A DNA stretch of 64,000 nt, taken from NCBI RefSeq assembly GCF_018320785.1, contig NC_054881.1, positions 28,846,947 to 28,910,946 on the forward strand, read 5' to 3'. A program made the translations under genes and the position numbers. This DNA is from Cheilinus undulatus. Lineage: Eukaryota > Chordata > Actinopteri > Labriformes > Labridae. Position 1 is the stretch's first letter. The number at the start of each line of letters is the position of its first letter. The notes below the pieces were generated by a model. The model was not told where the DNA came from and made no database searches. It worked only from the letters and a program-made list of their open reading frames with translations. Of the stretch, positions 11,301 to 61,700 are shown piece by piece.

Positions 11301-12141
11301 CAAATAACCTCTTATTTCCAAGTGGGCTGACTGGACTGACAGGATCAGGGGAGATCAAAGGAGCAAAGGGCAGCATTTGTTTATCATCTTGTATTTTGAG
11401 CCTGATGAGCCTCCGTACTCCCCAGGAGATATTCAGAAAGCCTTCCACCACCACCTCTCCATCACCATCCTGTTACAGAAAGAGACCCATATTCACTTGG
11501 ATGGTGTTATTAATTTAATTAACATTCTCATGACCTACTTTGTATGCTTACAAAAGTATGAGCCCTAAAAGATAGTTATTTTTATGTGTACTTTTTCTCT
11601 GAAGTTCGTTGACACACTTGAGGCCAAATCCCCTGTTGTAATTAGCTGTGACCTACTGCAAAGTTCTGAAAGCATCTTAAGCATAAACAAGGCAAGCCTG
11701 GGCAAAACTGATGCAAACATGATGGGAAATCCTTAAAATGTAATTGTACAATACCTGATAATAACAGAGGTGCAGCTGAGTCTGGTCTTTAAGGAAGCAG
11801 TTATAGGTTCTCAGTAAGGAGAGAAACTCTGCTCTGAAATGATCGCAACAGAAAAACATCACTACATACAGTATATTCTGTGTTTCAGGCAACAAACAGC
11901 ACATAACAATACTCCACAAATTACACAAACCTTGTCTATTATTCAGGGCCAAAACATGGTTTATTCATATGCTATATTTTTAAGCCAATTCAAGACAACA
12001 GTCATATCTGTTTATTAAAGTTTGGTTGCTTCTATGTGTGCAAATACTGAGGTGCTGTCAAACAGAACTCTAGGTGACTCACTTGGAAAGTGTCCTCCCA
12101 TCTCCTGCCTGGATCTCTGGGAGAAGGTCTGCTTCATTCAT
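5220..12141 (-). CDS. rassf6: Ras association domain family member 6 (RASSF6), complete, 10 coding exons
   Basis: Coding exons are 12141-12083, 11833-11755, 11469-11309, 9094-9000, 8889-8690, 8581-8480, 6801-6750, 6645-6527, 5955-5858 and 5361-5220. All phases join, giving 1107 nt and 368 aa, close to the roughly 369 aa of human RASSF6. RASSF6-type features are the N-terminal block EGFLNISWGVRRLIRLKIQD, the SINGHFYN motif, an RA domain (about 199-289, with VFTPSFGTPTKVRISS and ILQGPSDDIMRIFLMDMDEE) and a C-terminal SARAH helix (about 290-340, with LPILEQVLLKLREEENREIQ). RASSF6 is a cytoplasmic scaffold with no catalytic activity that binds Ras-type GTPases and MST kinases. The last exon departs from mammals and adds a longer tail after the SARAH region. 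The gene is divergent from musk. Non-coding 5' exons were not identified. Confidence 0.93.
5858..5955 (-). CDS. rassf6: rassf6 SARAH exon
   Basis: Encodes VAQYLNLELPILEQVLLKL and REEENREIQRVFS. The amphipathic, Leu-rich helix is typical of SARAH dimerisation domains. The donor GTCAGT is slightly weak. Confidence 0.92.
6527..6645 (-). CDS. rassf6: rassf6 RA-domain exon, C-terminal part
   Basis: Encodes KRKLSNKDQPLWERILQGPS and DDIMRIFLMDMDEEEVSDD, the conserved end of the RA domain. The donor is GTAAGT. Confidence 0.94.
6750..6801 (-). CDS. rassf6: rassf6 52-nt RA exon
   Basis: Encodes IENDPQEFALYCVHQSGE, matching IENSPQDFAL of mammalian RASSF6. It is too short to stand out as an open frame. 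It was found from phase and homology. Confidence 0.92.
6802..8479. other. rassf6 intron with transposon-like debris
   Basis: No coding exon was found. Two stretches (about 7290-7510 and 7840-8030) resemble dispersed fish repeats in composition and phrase. No ends or target duplications were resolved. Confidence 0.35.
8480..8581 (-). CDS. rassf6: rassf6 RA-domain exon, N-terminal part
   Basis: Encodes TSVFTPSFGTPTKVRISSRM and TTDQVIVQLLNKFK, the first strands and helix of the RA domain. Both borders are phase 0. Confidence 0.95.
8690..8889 (-). CDS. rassf6: rassf6 linker exon
   Basis: Encodes PVVYETRTLRPVRQKSHELE, then a basic stretch (KRRRGRGK), and ends RFSINGHFYNYK. The conserved MSDASLVK and SINGHFYN blocks precede the RA domain in RASSF2/4/6. 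Confidence 0.93.
9000..9094 (-). CDS. rassf6: rassf6 exon with GMTRWGE motif
   Basis: Encodes GMTRWGEYVDLHQIDEMSE and a short Pro-rich end. It aligns with GMTRWGEFDDLYRISE of mammalian RASSF6. Confidence 0.92.
9095..11308. other. rassf6 intron carrying a Tc1-like remnant
   Basis: No exon was found. The centre (about 9960-10520) is a decayed transposase, listed separately. The rest is AT-rich unique sequence. Confidence 0.5.
9960..10520 (-). mobile_element. Decayed Tc1-like transposase fragment
   Basis: In mixed minus-strand frames one can read pieces typical of the catalytic and C-terminal part of Tc1-family DDE transposases. These include LWDQLG-like and TNTTTLADL-like phrases, LGPNFIL, and MLVEEWDAIPQQC followed by TRLVTSM. 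Frameshifts and stops break the frame. No terminal inverted repeats were resolved. It lies in the same orientation as the host gene rassf6, within one of its introns. It is an inactive relic. Confidence 0.7.
11309..11469 (-). CDS. rassf6: rassf6 exon with EGFLNISWGV motif
   Basis: Encodes DGDGEVVVEGFLNISWGVRR and LIRLKIQDDKQMLPFAPLI. This is the region that best separates RASSF2/4/6 from other RASSFs and matches RASSF6. The donor GTTATT is weak, but the phase and the following GMTRW block support it. Confidence 0.88.
11755..11833 (-). CDS. rassf6: rassf6 exon 2 (coding)
   Basis: Encodes AEFLSLLRTYNCFLKDQTQL and HLCYYQ, matching [21 protein letters not shown]-type sequence in mammals. The acceptor is TTTCAG. 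Confidence 0.9.
12083..12141 (-). CDS. rassf6: rassf6 first coding exon
   Basis: Encodes MNEADLLPEIQAGDGRTLSK with donor GTGAGT. The ATG at 12141 is the only start in frame with the downstream exons before an upstream stop. Its context is moderate (G at -3, A at +4). Confidence 0.75.
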
Positions 12142-12160
12142 CTCTCTTATCATCAGCCAT
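12134..12160 (-). promoter_or_regulatory. Upstream ORF overlapping the rassf6 start
   Basis: An 8-codon frame starting ATGG (G at -3 and +4, a strong context) ends in TGA a few bases past the rassf6 ATG. If the transcript includes it, it could reduce initiation at the main start. The 5' exon border is not known. Confidence 0.35.
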
Positions 12161-12519
12161 TGCCAAGACAAAACAAATGAACAAATGATCATTCAGGGAA
12201 ACAGCTTCAGTGATCACACAGTGGCTAAACCCTGAGCATAAAGCAAGACAAACACTAGAATCTTAAGACTTGTTGAATGCTACTTCAACATACTTGTTAC
12301 TCTTGTAAATGTAACCAATTAGAGACCCAAGCAATACTGTTAACATGGACTGTCAACAGCGCAAAAATTAACCACTCTGCACTTTCACAACCAACAGTCC
12401 ATCCAAAAATAGACACTATAATTACAGTCTTACCTTCTCAAAATGGCAAATCAGAGCTCCCTTCTCACTTCTGTTGCTTTGTCTCTGTCTTTCTTCTTTC
12501 TGTGCTTTAAATATCTCTT

Positions 12520-12596
12520 TCCCCCCCTCTCTCTCTTTCTCTCCCTCTCTTTGAAGTTTTTGTGTTATATTTATCTCTCTCTCTCTCTCTCTCTCT
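12520..12596. repeat. CT-rich microsatellite
   Basis: A pyrimidine tract on the plus strand with a pure (CT)n block at about 12573-12596. It lies about 400 bp upstream of the rassf6 coding start. Confidence 0.9.
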
Positions 12597-12761
12597 GGCC
12601 GTGCCTTCTCTCTTTTACTTTCTTTTTTTGTTGCTGTCTCTAAGAGATTTAATAACAGTACTCCACCCAGTAACCAGTGATGACAGTGTAGACCAAGACG
12701 TTTGTTTATTCTTTGGTCAGGCGCTGAATCCTATAAGCCAGTGAACAGATTGTTGGAATAT

Positions 12762-13112
12762 CTATGTGGCAGTTCCTTTTTTACTTTTAAGCAGCTTACT
12801 TTTTATCTTCTTTGACTCATTTTTATCTGACTTTGAGTAGAACAGCGGTTTGCCTTTGTCACTTTCTTTCAGACTGTCCATGTTTTTCTGTAAAGGCCTG
12901 TTTACTTGCAGGAAGTATCTCTGGTATTCAGCAGTTGTCATCTGCCCCACCACTCCATGCTTTGACTGACATTGCTTACTTGCACAGGGATGAATCATTT
13001 TACAACAGGAAGAAAAACATTTAAAGGTGCAGTTTTCAGCAGTCCAGGTGAGTGCAAGAAAGCCCTCATTTGCAGAGCCAAAGTATGTCTTGCCCTCATT
13101 TTGCACGTGCAC
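12762..13112 (-). other. Unrecognised 116-codon open frame upstream of rassf6
   Basis: An intact frame with six cysteines in its N-terminal half and a Lys/Ser-rich tail (SKSDKNESKKIKSKLLKSKK). No family was recognised, and no signal peptide or clear splice pattern was seen. It could be chance, an alternative rassf6 5' exon or a lineage-specific gene. Confidence 0.15.
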
Positions 13113-15014
13113 AGCAAAACAAAAAATAAAAGCAACATAAAATCTTGAAATCCAATTTGCCCACGTATTATATTATTCTTTTTTGTGTCCTAACTGGTAA
13201 TAATGAAAATAACAACACCTCCTCTTATAACAATACAAGTTACAGGTAAAATGTGGAAAATAAAACACCAATTTCACATAAAATCCTAAAGTGCATAGAA
13301 AAAAACGGAAATGATTGCTTGGATATAAAAGATGCTTCTTTTAATCAATTAACTTAAAAAATTACACCCATGTGTTTGGTATATATTTGATTAAAATGGC
13401 TATCAGTAAGCCAGTTATGAATGAAGCTTTTCTTTGACATTAGATCAGAAAAAACAAGAATTATCTAGAATTTGGTCAGAAAAAAACTGAAAGAGCAGTG
13501 CCATGCTAGTTAGATTAATTACAGCTGCAAGGCAAGAAAAATGCACAGGACAAATATTACACTTCAGGCTTTTTGTTGCTGAAATATTTTAAAGTAGGCA
13601 AGTGCACTTGTTTAAGTTAAATAAAGGTGCTAAGGATTGCAGAGAGACTATAAAAATAGGGACATGTGCATGAAAGGAGCAGTGGAAAGGATTAATCTGC
13701 TCTTTTGGATCATCATGTGCATAAACCAGAGATTTCTCTTTATCCGTACTTCAAACTAACATGAGGACTCAGCCGTGTGTCTCTCAAGCCTCAGCATGCA
13801 GATTTTAAAGTCCCCTGGAGCAAATACATCCTAACTGTCTGTGTGTCTTTCTACATGTGTGGGCCTGTTTGTGTAATTTGTGAATCATTGGAACTTTAAA
13901 ATCAAAGCAAAACATTTAAGGTGTACTATTATCAAATGGACTTTACAATATAAATATAGCATGCTAGAAATCACAAGCTCAAAACAGACTGTGTTATGCT
14001 TGTGTTAATGGGAGAATGCTGGTTTAGGTCTAATAGCTAGAGGATCACATGGTTATCACTGATTTTTAGAAAGTAAACAAACAACAAAAATGCATCATCA
14101 GTGCAAAGTACAAACATTTGTTCAGAGTTTTTACTGTCATAGGCCCATGGTACAGCCATCTATGTCTCACTTTACTTCCAGTGAGCTACACTGAAGTCCA
14201 CATAGTCACACCATGAAGTTTTCCCAGTCTTGAGTTCGTAACACTAGTGGCAACAATAAAGCCACGTGAATATACAGAAGGTTGCAGTAAAGAAGGTGTG
14301 GTGTCTGTAAACCTGTAAGCCGAAATATAGCCAACGGGAAAAAAGCCACTGTACACCGTGACACACCAGCGTCTTTATTGCTCTACTGTATGTCACTCCC
14401 CCTCCCTCTGCTCTCTATATCTATTACTCCACTCTTTTCTTTTCAATTTCAGTTCAATAGGCCTCTTTCGCCTGTTACGTGACACTTGCTTCTTTTAGGT
14501 CCAGATTCGGTGTACATGTATTGAAAGCTGGTTCAGTATTCAAATACATGGTATTTGCTGTTACCTGATAGAAAAGTCACAGTTTAGTTTTACTTTCTGT
14601 TCAGAAAACAAATGATGTGTCGTTTTAAGAAATACATTTATCAACACCATCATCAGTTAAAAGCAATCTTTAAATCTATCAAACTACAATGTTCATGAAT
14701 ACTTAAATTTCTTGACAGTGTTCATCATGGTTATTTTTACATTTAAAGTTGAGCACAAGTTCAAAAACTGAAACAACTCTCATAATCTCCTACCTGGCCA
14801 CGTTTTCAGTCTCCACACAAATAAAGCTGGTTCATTCCATGTTTGAAGTATTGAGTGTGTATGTGCTGTGTTTGAGTTCATAGGTCCAGAGTACAGTGCA
14901 TGTGGTTAGAGTTGAGCTTATGCAGCACACTGCAGCAGCTGGTTAATTATTGTAGGACATGTTGAGGCAGTTAGAGAGGGAGGGGCTGACTGACACATGA
15001 TATGACTCACCTGC

Positions 15015-15015
<1 letters not shown>

Positions 15016-15055
<40 letters not shown>

Positions 15056-15086
15056 TTGGGGGGGTGGGTGGGTGTGTGTGTGTGTG
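15016..15086. repeat. (GT)n microsatellite with G-rich interruption
   Basis: Pure (GT)n from about 15017 to 15049, then a TTTGGGGGGGTGGGTGGG stretch, then a second (GT)n run. Confidence 0.95.
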
Positions 15087-15896
15087 ATATGCATATGAAA
15101 AGAGAGGGAGAGTGAGACAAAGAGAAAGAGTGAGGGAGATAGAAAAATACAGCAAACTTTCTAGATTTGTCCTAATCAAAATAACATCTTATATCAGGTA
15201 CACAGTCATGTGCATTAGTCTTAGACATGTAGGACGTGAAGGATTCATCACCACAACCCTGGGTGGGAAGGGGTGGGGGGGCTACCACAGTCAAGGTCAA
15301 CATTAGTCTGTGTGTGTTGCTTGGCAGCCAAGGTCAAGCTTGACAGCATCTCCTTTTATCCGGAGACCACTGGCAGTTTTCTGGCACTTGGGACATCCAC
15401 AGCAGGGCCAGGGGAAACCCTATTACCTGCTGGATGGCACCCTCACCCATCTACTCATGCTCCTGGTATAATAAATGGCTTCCGGAGCACTGCTAGGGTT
15501 GTGCTAATCATCCCTCCTGCCTGATGGTTCCCTTGGAGGCTCACTCGCCACATGTAAGACTTGCCTAAAAGTTATGCACAGTATGGCATTGTTGCAGGTT
15601 CCATGTAATCCCAAATTGGAAAATGTGAAAAATATGTAAAAGTAGGTCTAACCCTACAGAGGAGCTTCTTGAGCTGAAACTGCAGTGAAAGTCAAAGGTT
15701 CATATAGAATGGTGTCAGAACACAAAGTGACTCACAGTTTGTTGCATAAGGGGCTGTGAAGCTTTAGTCCAGCCAGGGGGACTATGTTAAACCCTATCCA
15801 CCTCCAGAGGTGCCTTTAAGGGGCATATGAGCATCAGAGCTAGACTGCAGAGCAGTAGAAAAAGGCACCCTGGAAAAACACAACATTGGGTTCAAG

Positions 15897-15974
15897 GTGT
15901 TAACTTGGCCTCCAAGAACCCCAGATCTCAATCTAATTGAGCAAGCGTTGGATGAACTGGACAACCACATCTGA
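15897..15974 (+). mobile_element. Tc1-like transposase scrap
   Basis: A plus-strand frame reads VLTWPPRTPDLNLIEQALDE, the tail of a D-E catalytic block (PDLNPIE-type), then stops. The flanks from about 15740 look like the same degraded element. Confidence 0.55.
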
Positions 15975-17399
15975 TTAGGGCCGGCCACATACTACAGGAT
16001 TTTAAGCCCGATTTGAGGTAAGATTTGCCTCCCCCGACAATTGTGGGGGTCTATTCCGAGTGGCGCATGTAGCAAACAAGAATTTGTCTAAATCAACACA
16101 ATTATTTTACTGCTCCAAATCGTGTCGTATTCTCCCAGACCCTGAATCGTAGCATATCAAACATGTTCAGTATTTACGATTCTAGGTTGTAATGCTCTCT
16201 GACGGAGTACCCACAACAACCAATGACAGCGAGCAGACGGGGCAGCGTAACCAGCCGGATCATACGTAATTTCACAGCTCATAACCATAAACACAACTGT
16301 GGTTTCACTCCAGCCAGGATTTTCATCCTGAGTCTTTCCCTTGTTTTAGAATTTCTGCTACACCTGCAATGCATGCGGAAGGACAGCAAGAGGGTATATT
16401 GACAGACATCCATGTTTGTTTATTTTTTCTGAAGTCATGGGATCATGTAAGGTCGCTGGAAGGTCGGCAGGTGTATGGTCTCCAGTGATCTGATTGACTG
16501 GCTGACTTGTCTAGGGTGTGCGTTTAGCTGACTCTGGTCTCCCATTTTTTTTAAATTGTTGCAGATTTAAAAAACGTGTTGTGTGTGGCCAGCCTAAGTA
16601 AGGTGGTTTAATGGAAGAACTTAAACCCTTGATGCACCTGTGGTTGTTCTGCAGGACTGAGAACATCACAAGGTCCATGACAACCCAGACATGACCCAAC
16701 CCTGTTTCAGAAAGGAGAGAAGCTAGAGAAATATAAATCTGTGTAATACATCTGACCAATGGATACAAGTGTCCGTAGCTTTTTACCCAACCTAATGGGC
16801 TTATCTTTTATGAATCGCTTGGCCTCTTAAAGCCCATTTGATCATATTTGATACATAATTTGATGAGATCTCTATCGAATAAATATGATCCAAAAAATTC
16901 TTAAAAATCTTTTGAATACAATCTGATAGAAGAAAAAAAAGACCTCTGGTAGATTATCCGCTGCCAAAAATGCCTAATGTATCAAAAATGAACAGAAAAA
17001 AAAATGTGTGCAAATTTGATGGCCTTTTTTCCTTTTTTTGGGATTTTGGTAGAGGGTCAAATAAACATTTCAGTTCCAAGGAGGAACTGGCTATTATGGC
17101 TATTATTGAGATTATTGAGGTATCAGGCTTTAAGGGGTTAAATGCCCCTGGCTCTTCTGACTGGACCACCTGATTGGTAGAGGCCCCCTTCTCTCAATTA
17201 TCAACAATAAAGCAAGGAGGGTAAGGTAATGGTTAGTGCAGTGGTTTCTAAACTTTTTTCAGACCCCTCGCTGTGCACATGTAAAAATATGTAAATGTGC
17301 AACAAACCCACTGTCAGTCACAATTTTCACAAATTCCTTTATCTTTATACCAAAACACACAACCTTACATTTTTTGTAGAAATAACAACTAATCGCCTT

Positions 17400-17530
17400 G
17401 AATAGTCTTTAAACTCTGACTCTCTCTTTAAAATAAAACTTCTGACTTTAAACTCAGAATTCTGACATTTTTTTTAAAATCAGAAATGGGAAAAAAATGT
17501 TTCCCAGTTTTTTATGATTGTAATCCACTA
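17400..17530. repeat. Dispersed repeat, copy A (TCTGAC/CAGAATT-rich)
   Basis: Contains repeated ACTTTAAACTCAGAATTCTG-like words followed by a TTTCCCAGTTTTTTA end. A related stretch occurs at 28555-28745. Confidence 0.45.
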
Positions 17531-18749
17531 ATTGCCTCCTAAAACTGGAATACAAAAGTTTTAGCACTGATGCAGCTGGTTCTAATACATGACAGTTGCA
17601 AATTGATCTGTGGAACAATAGTCCAGAATACCTTCCTAAAAACACACCATCAAATAACAAAGGAAGGCTTGTGTAATCTCCAGTTACCCAAACCATGATG
17701 CTGACTATCATGTGAAAGAGCAGGTAGGCTATTTTTTTTTCAAGTTTTAAACATATCTGGATTAGCTTATGTGACAGCATTCTTGAGCAGTTCTTCTTTA
17801 CATCAGCAGAGGGGGTAAGAGTATCAGTACAAAAGATATCCAAATTTAAACTGCTAAATCAGTGTTAGCTGGAAAAAGTGCCTTTTATATTGTAATAATG
17901 CTCTATTTTCCCTCTAATCTGACATTAGATTTTTGAATATCTTTATTTACCTCAGGAAGGTGTTGCATTTTCATAGGAAATAAAGGAAAAGAGAAATTTA
18001 CTCTAACTTTACCATGGAGTTTAAATGATTATATGCCCGCACCATCTAGTGGTGATAAGTAGCACTAGCACAATAGAATTCTGTACAGTCAAGGGATTTC
18101 TTTATGCAACATTAAACTCTTGTAAGATGTTGTATGCTGTTCTATTTAATTTGGACAGGAAGATGTAGAAAAGACTCTAAAAGACACAACACATCCCACA
18201 CATTAGAAAGGTACTGAGTGCTACACTGAAAAAAGGATGACTGAACACACTGGAATCTACCCCAAAAATGAAAAAATAGCACATGTGATGTCTCGAGCCC
18301 TAACCACACCTCCATCTATATAAAAAAAACAACAACAAATAAACAAACAAAAAAAAAAAGCATGTAAAAAAGTAAAAAGTAAAAGAAATGTATGTGCTGG
18401 GCTCTTTTTCACATGTTATAGGAAATCACAAATTTGCTTAACACCACAAGTGATTTCATTCTCCATCACATGTAATTTAATCACTAACTTCTATATGGTC
18501 TATTTTGGGGAATCTATTATGTCATGAGATTGAATTTTGGCAAAGTAGCATTCATGTTTTTAAAAGGACTGTTTGTTTCCCCCCCTGGAGCAACATGTGC
18601 CTTACTATCTGTGCTGAGGGAGTACAATGGTTGACGCCAGCAGAATGGATAAGGAGCAAACGAAATGAAATACCATTCCTTTCCCAAAATAAAACAGGAC
18701 ATGCAGGCTGGCGGGCAACAGGTGGACAACACAAAGGCTACATCCTGGT

Positions 18750-18750
18750 C

Positions 18751-18806
<56 letters not shown>

Positions 18807-18831
18807 TATACACATACGTGTGTGTGTGTGC
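18750..18831. repeat. (TG)n(TA)n(CA/TG)n compound microsatellite
   Basis: (TG)12, then about 15 TA units, then CATATATACACA and a second (TG)n. The layout can pair with itself to form a hairpin. Confidence 0.95.
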
Positions 18832-19399
18832 ACGTGTCAGAGTGTAACAGTAAATACATACCAATAGCTGTGGCAGGATATTCTGGAGTGTACATCCATG
18901 TTCTAGGCTATATGTTATATGCTTCATATGTTTATGTTGTGTCTCTGTATGGTGATGCAGATGCACATTCAGCTTATTGTTACAGAATGTATTTAACTTA
19001 TCTGCACTGACACTCTTAACATGAACATACAGTTCTCTTATTCCTTTCTTGCCTTCAAATCTATAGCTGTAAATTTTGGTCATTAAATATTTTATGTGAA
19101 GATAAGGAGTTATCCATTTATGTTACAAATTAAAAGAGTTGGCCCCCAATATGTGAAAGCATCAACAAAACATACAGAATGGTGAATGACAGTTGGTTTA
19201 AAGTGTGGTACATGTGAATGAATTTAAGAAAAAAATGCAGATTTTTTTCCCTTTAGTTTATGCTGATGCTTCACTGACACAAATGTGAACGCAGTTTTGT
19301 ATGATGAGTTAACACAGGACTGACACTGTTGTTGATTACCGTAACTCTCCAGCACCGGAGCCTTTGGAGCTTAGAGCAGAAAACCTGAGTGACTGTACA

Positions 19400-19424
19400 T
19401 GAGGACATCGAGCAGCTGCCACTG

Positions 19425-19466
<42 letters not shown>

Positions 19467-19699
19467 ACACACACACACACACCGACAGACACCCACACAC
19501 ACACACACGGTGACTGAGCTAGTCCCTGTTGAGTACAGAGCTCATGGCTGTCCCTGGCTGAGACGCATGCAGACGCACAGTGTAAAAACACACCAAGTGA
19601 ACCAACAGGAGCGTCCTCTTACCTGTCATGGGAGTCTAACCCTCATATCATACCATATCTGCTGATAGGCTTTGTGAAGACAGATCCTCCTCTTGCAGA
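19400..19699 (+). promoter_or_regulatory. musk: musk 5' UTR / proximal promoter region
   Basis: The 300 bp before the musk ATG hold a CAGCTG E-box (19413-19418), a long (CT)n-(CA)n microsatellite and GC-richer sequence than the surroundings. Mammalian Musk promoters are known to use E-boxes bound by myogenic bHLH factors. The transcription start cannot be placed by eye. Confidence 0.4.
19430..19508. repeat. (CT)n-(CA)n microsatellite in the musk 5' region
   Basis: (CT)16 or so at 19430-19462, then two (CA)n blocks to 19508. It lies 190-270 bp upstream of the musk start codon and may be transcribed. Confidence 0.95.
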
Positions 19700-60366
<40,667 letters not shown>

Positions 60367-61700
60367 ACTGAGACATTTTTTGAAAAAAAAAAAAAAAGAC
60401 TCTGCAACAACACATTGCCACAAGTAGTGCATTGAGGCCTTAAATTCAGCGTGACCCCATTGTTTTCTTTCAGGCTATTTGCAGAATGCCTTCTTTTTTA
60501 TTTTAAGAACTGTATTTTGGCAATGATGTAGATTTTCTTTGCTGACTAAGACTAAGACTTTGAATGCACCAGATAGGGTGTGAACCTTTAATGACTTAAA
60601 GTAACTTCAGTATTTAAATACAGCATTTACCCTTACTCATGTAGACATAGTCAAATACTACTATGCATTTATCGCATGTTAGGTTATTGGAGTTCCCTTT
60701 TTTTTCTTCTTAATTTTGAGCTATCAAGCAGTTACACATAGGGCATTTACTAAACCTAAGGTTAGTAAAACAGAATGGTACACATTTTAAACTGTCATCT
60801 CTGATTCCACAGTGGCACACGATCACTTTAAAGCATGGCTATATAAGTTGCTATTCCACATTCTGGACATTCTTGTTTAAATATTTGTTTCTTTATTGAT
60901 AAGTTGTTGATGTTCAACTTTATTGAGTTCATGTAACATTTTTGGCAGTGTTTGACACACAAGCTTGATATCAGTCGAACAAGTTTTTTTCATTACAGTG
61001 TGCCGATAGTTTTCTCAGGACACTTGTGCTGTTTTATACATTATTTAGAGAGATTCAATATTATTTCATAATGAGCAAGCAATGGGTAAGAACGCACAAC
61101 AGTTGCAAGGAAAGGCAAAATGTCAAGCCCCCTCAGCCATCAGCTGCTGCCTGGAACGTAAATTAATTGCAGCAATAATAATAAAACTTAATTTGTACAT
61201 TTTTGAATGAAAAAAATATGTATTAATTTGCACAGTTGCTGTTGAGCTTACATCTGACACACGTATGATTAGAAATCTTTTTCAGACAGTAACAATTTTT
61301 ATTTTTGAGCTTTGAAACATATAATTTTGTGAGTGAAAGTATTAAAAACTGCTGTCATTTAAAATATTAAAATTCTATCTCTTTGCCCTCTGTTTGACTG
61401 AATTTGATTTAAAGGGCTGTGTATTTTTTTCATCATTACAGGACAATACTATGAACATATTCTTTGTCATCAGTCATATTTTTAATGTATACAGTTCAAA
61501 TAAGTGAGATGAGTTTCTTCGGTAAATGTATTAGTGAAAGAGATAATATTTCAGAGTAACTATGTACTTGTTTTTAAATGTGGAGTGATGTAAACCTATT
61601 TATTTTTATGCAGAATGATAATGCTGGTTTTACCCCTTTTATTTCTGTTTAAATATGTCTTTGTATGCCTTGAAATAAACAAAATTAAAAACATTTGTTT
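60367..61700 (+). other. musk: musk 3' UTR
   Basis: AT-rich sequence from the stop to about 15-25 bp past the AATAAA at 61674-61679. No competing coding frame was seen. Confidence 0.65.
61674..61679 (+). promoter_or_regulatory. musk: musk poly(A) signal
   Basis: AATAAA 1.3 kb after the stop codon, followed by an AT-rich and TG-containing stretch. Confidence 0.65.

Larger units (their letters stand above)
13113..19399. other. Intergenic region between divergent rassf6 and musk
   Basis: No convincing exon was found. It holds GT and TG/TA microsatellites, a Tc1-like scrap near 15897-15974 and AT-rich sequence. The regulatory DNA of both genes must lie here in part. Confidence 0.5.

Noticed and set aside
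17454..17843. 129-codon minus-strand frame
   Set aside because: It overlaps a dispersed repeat and has no recognisable domain or splice context.
18517..19083. 188-codon minus-strand open frame
   Set aside because: It runs through a TG/TA microsatellite, with a Tyr-Ile and His-Thr repeat translation. It has no homology or splice support.
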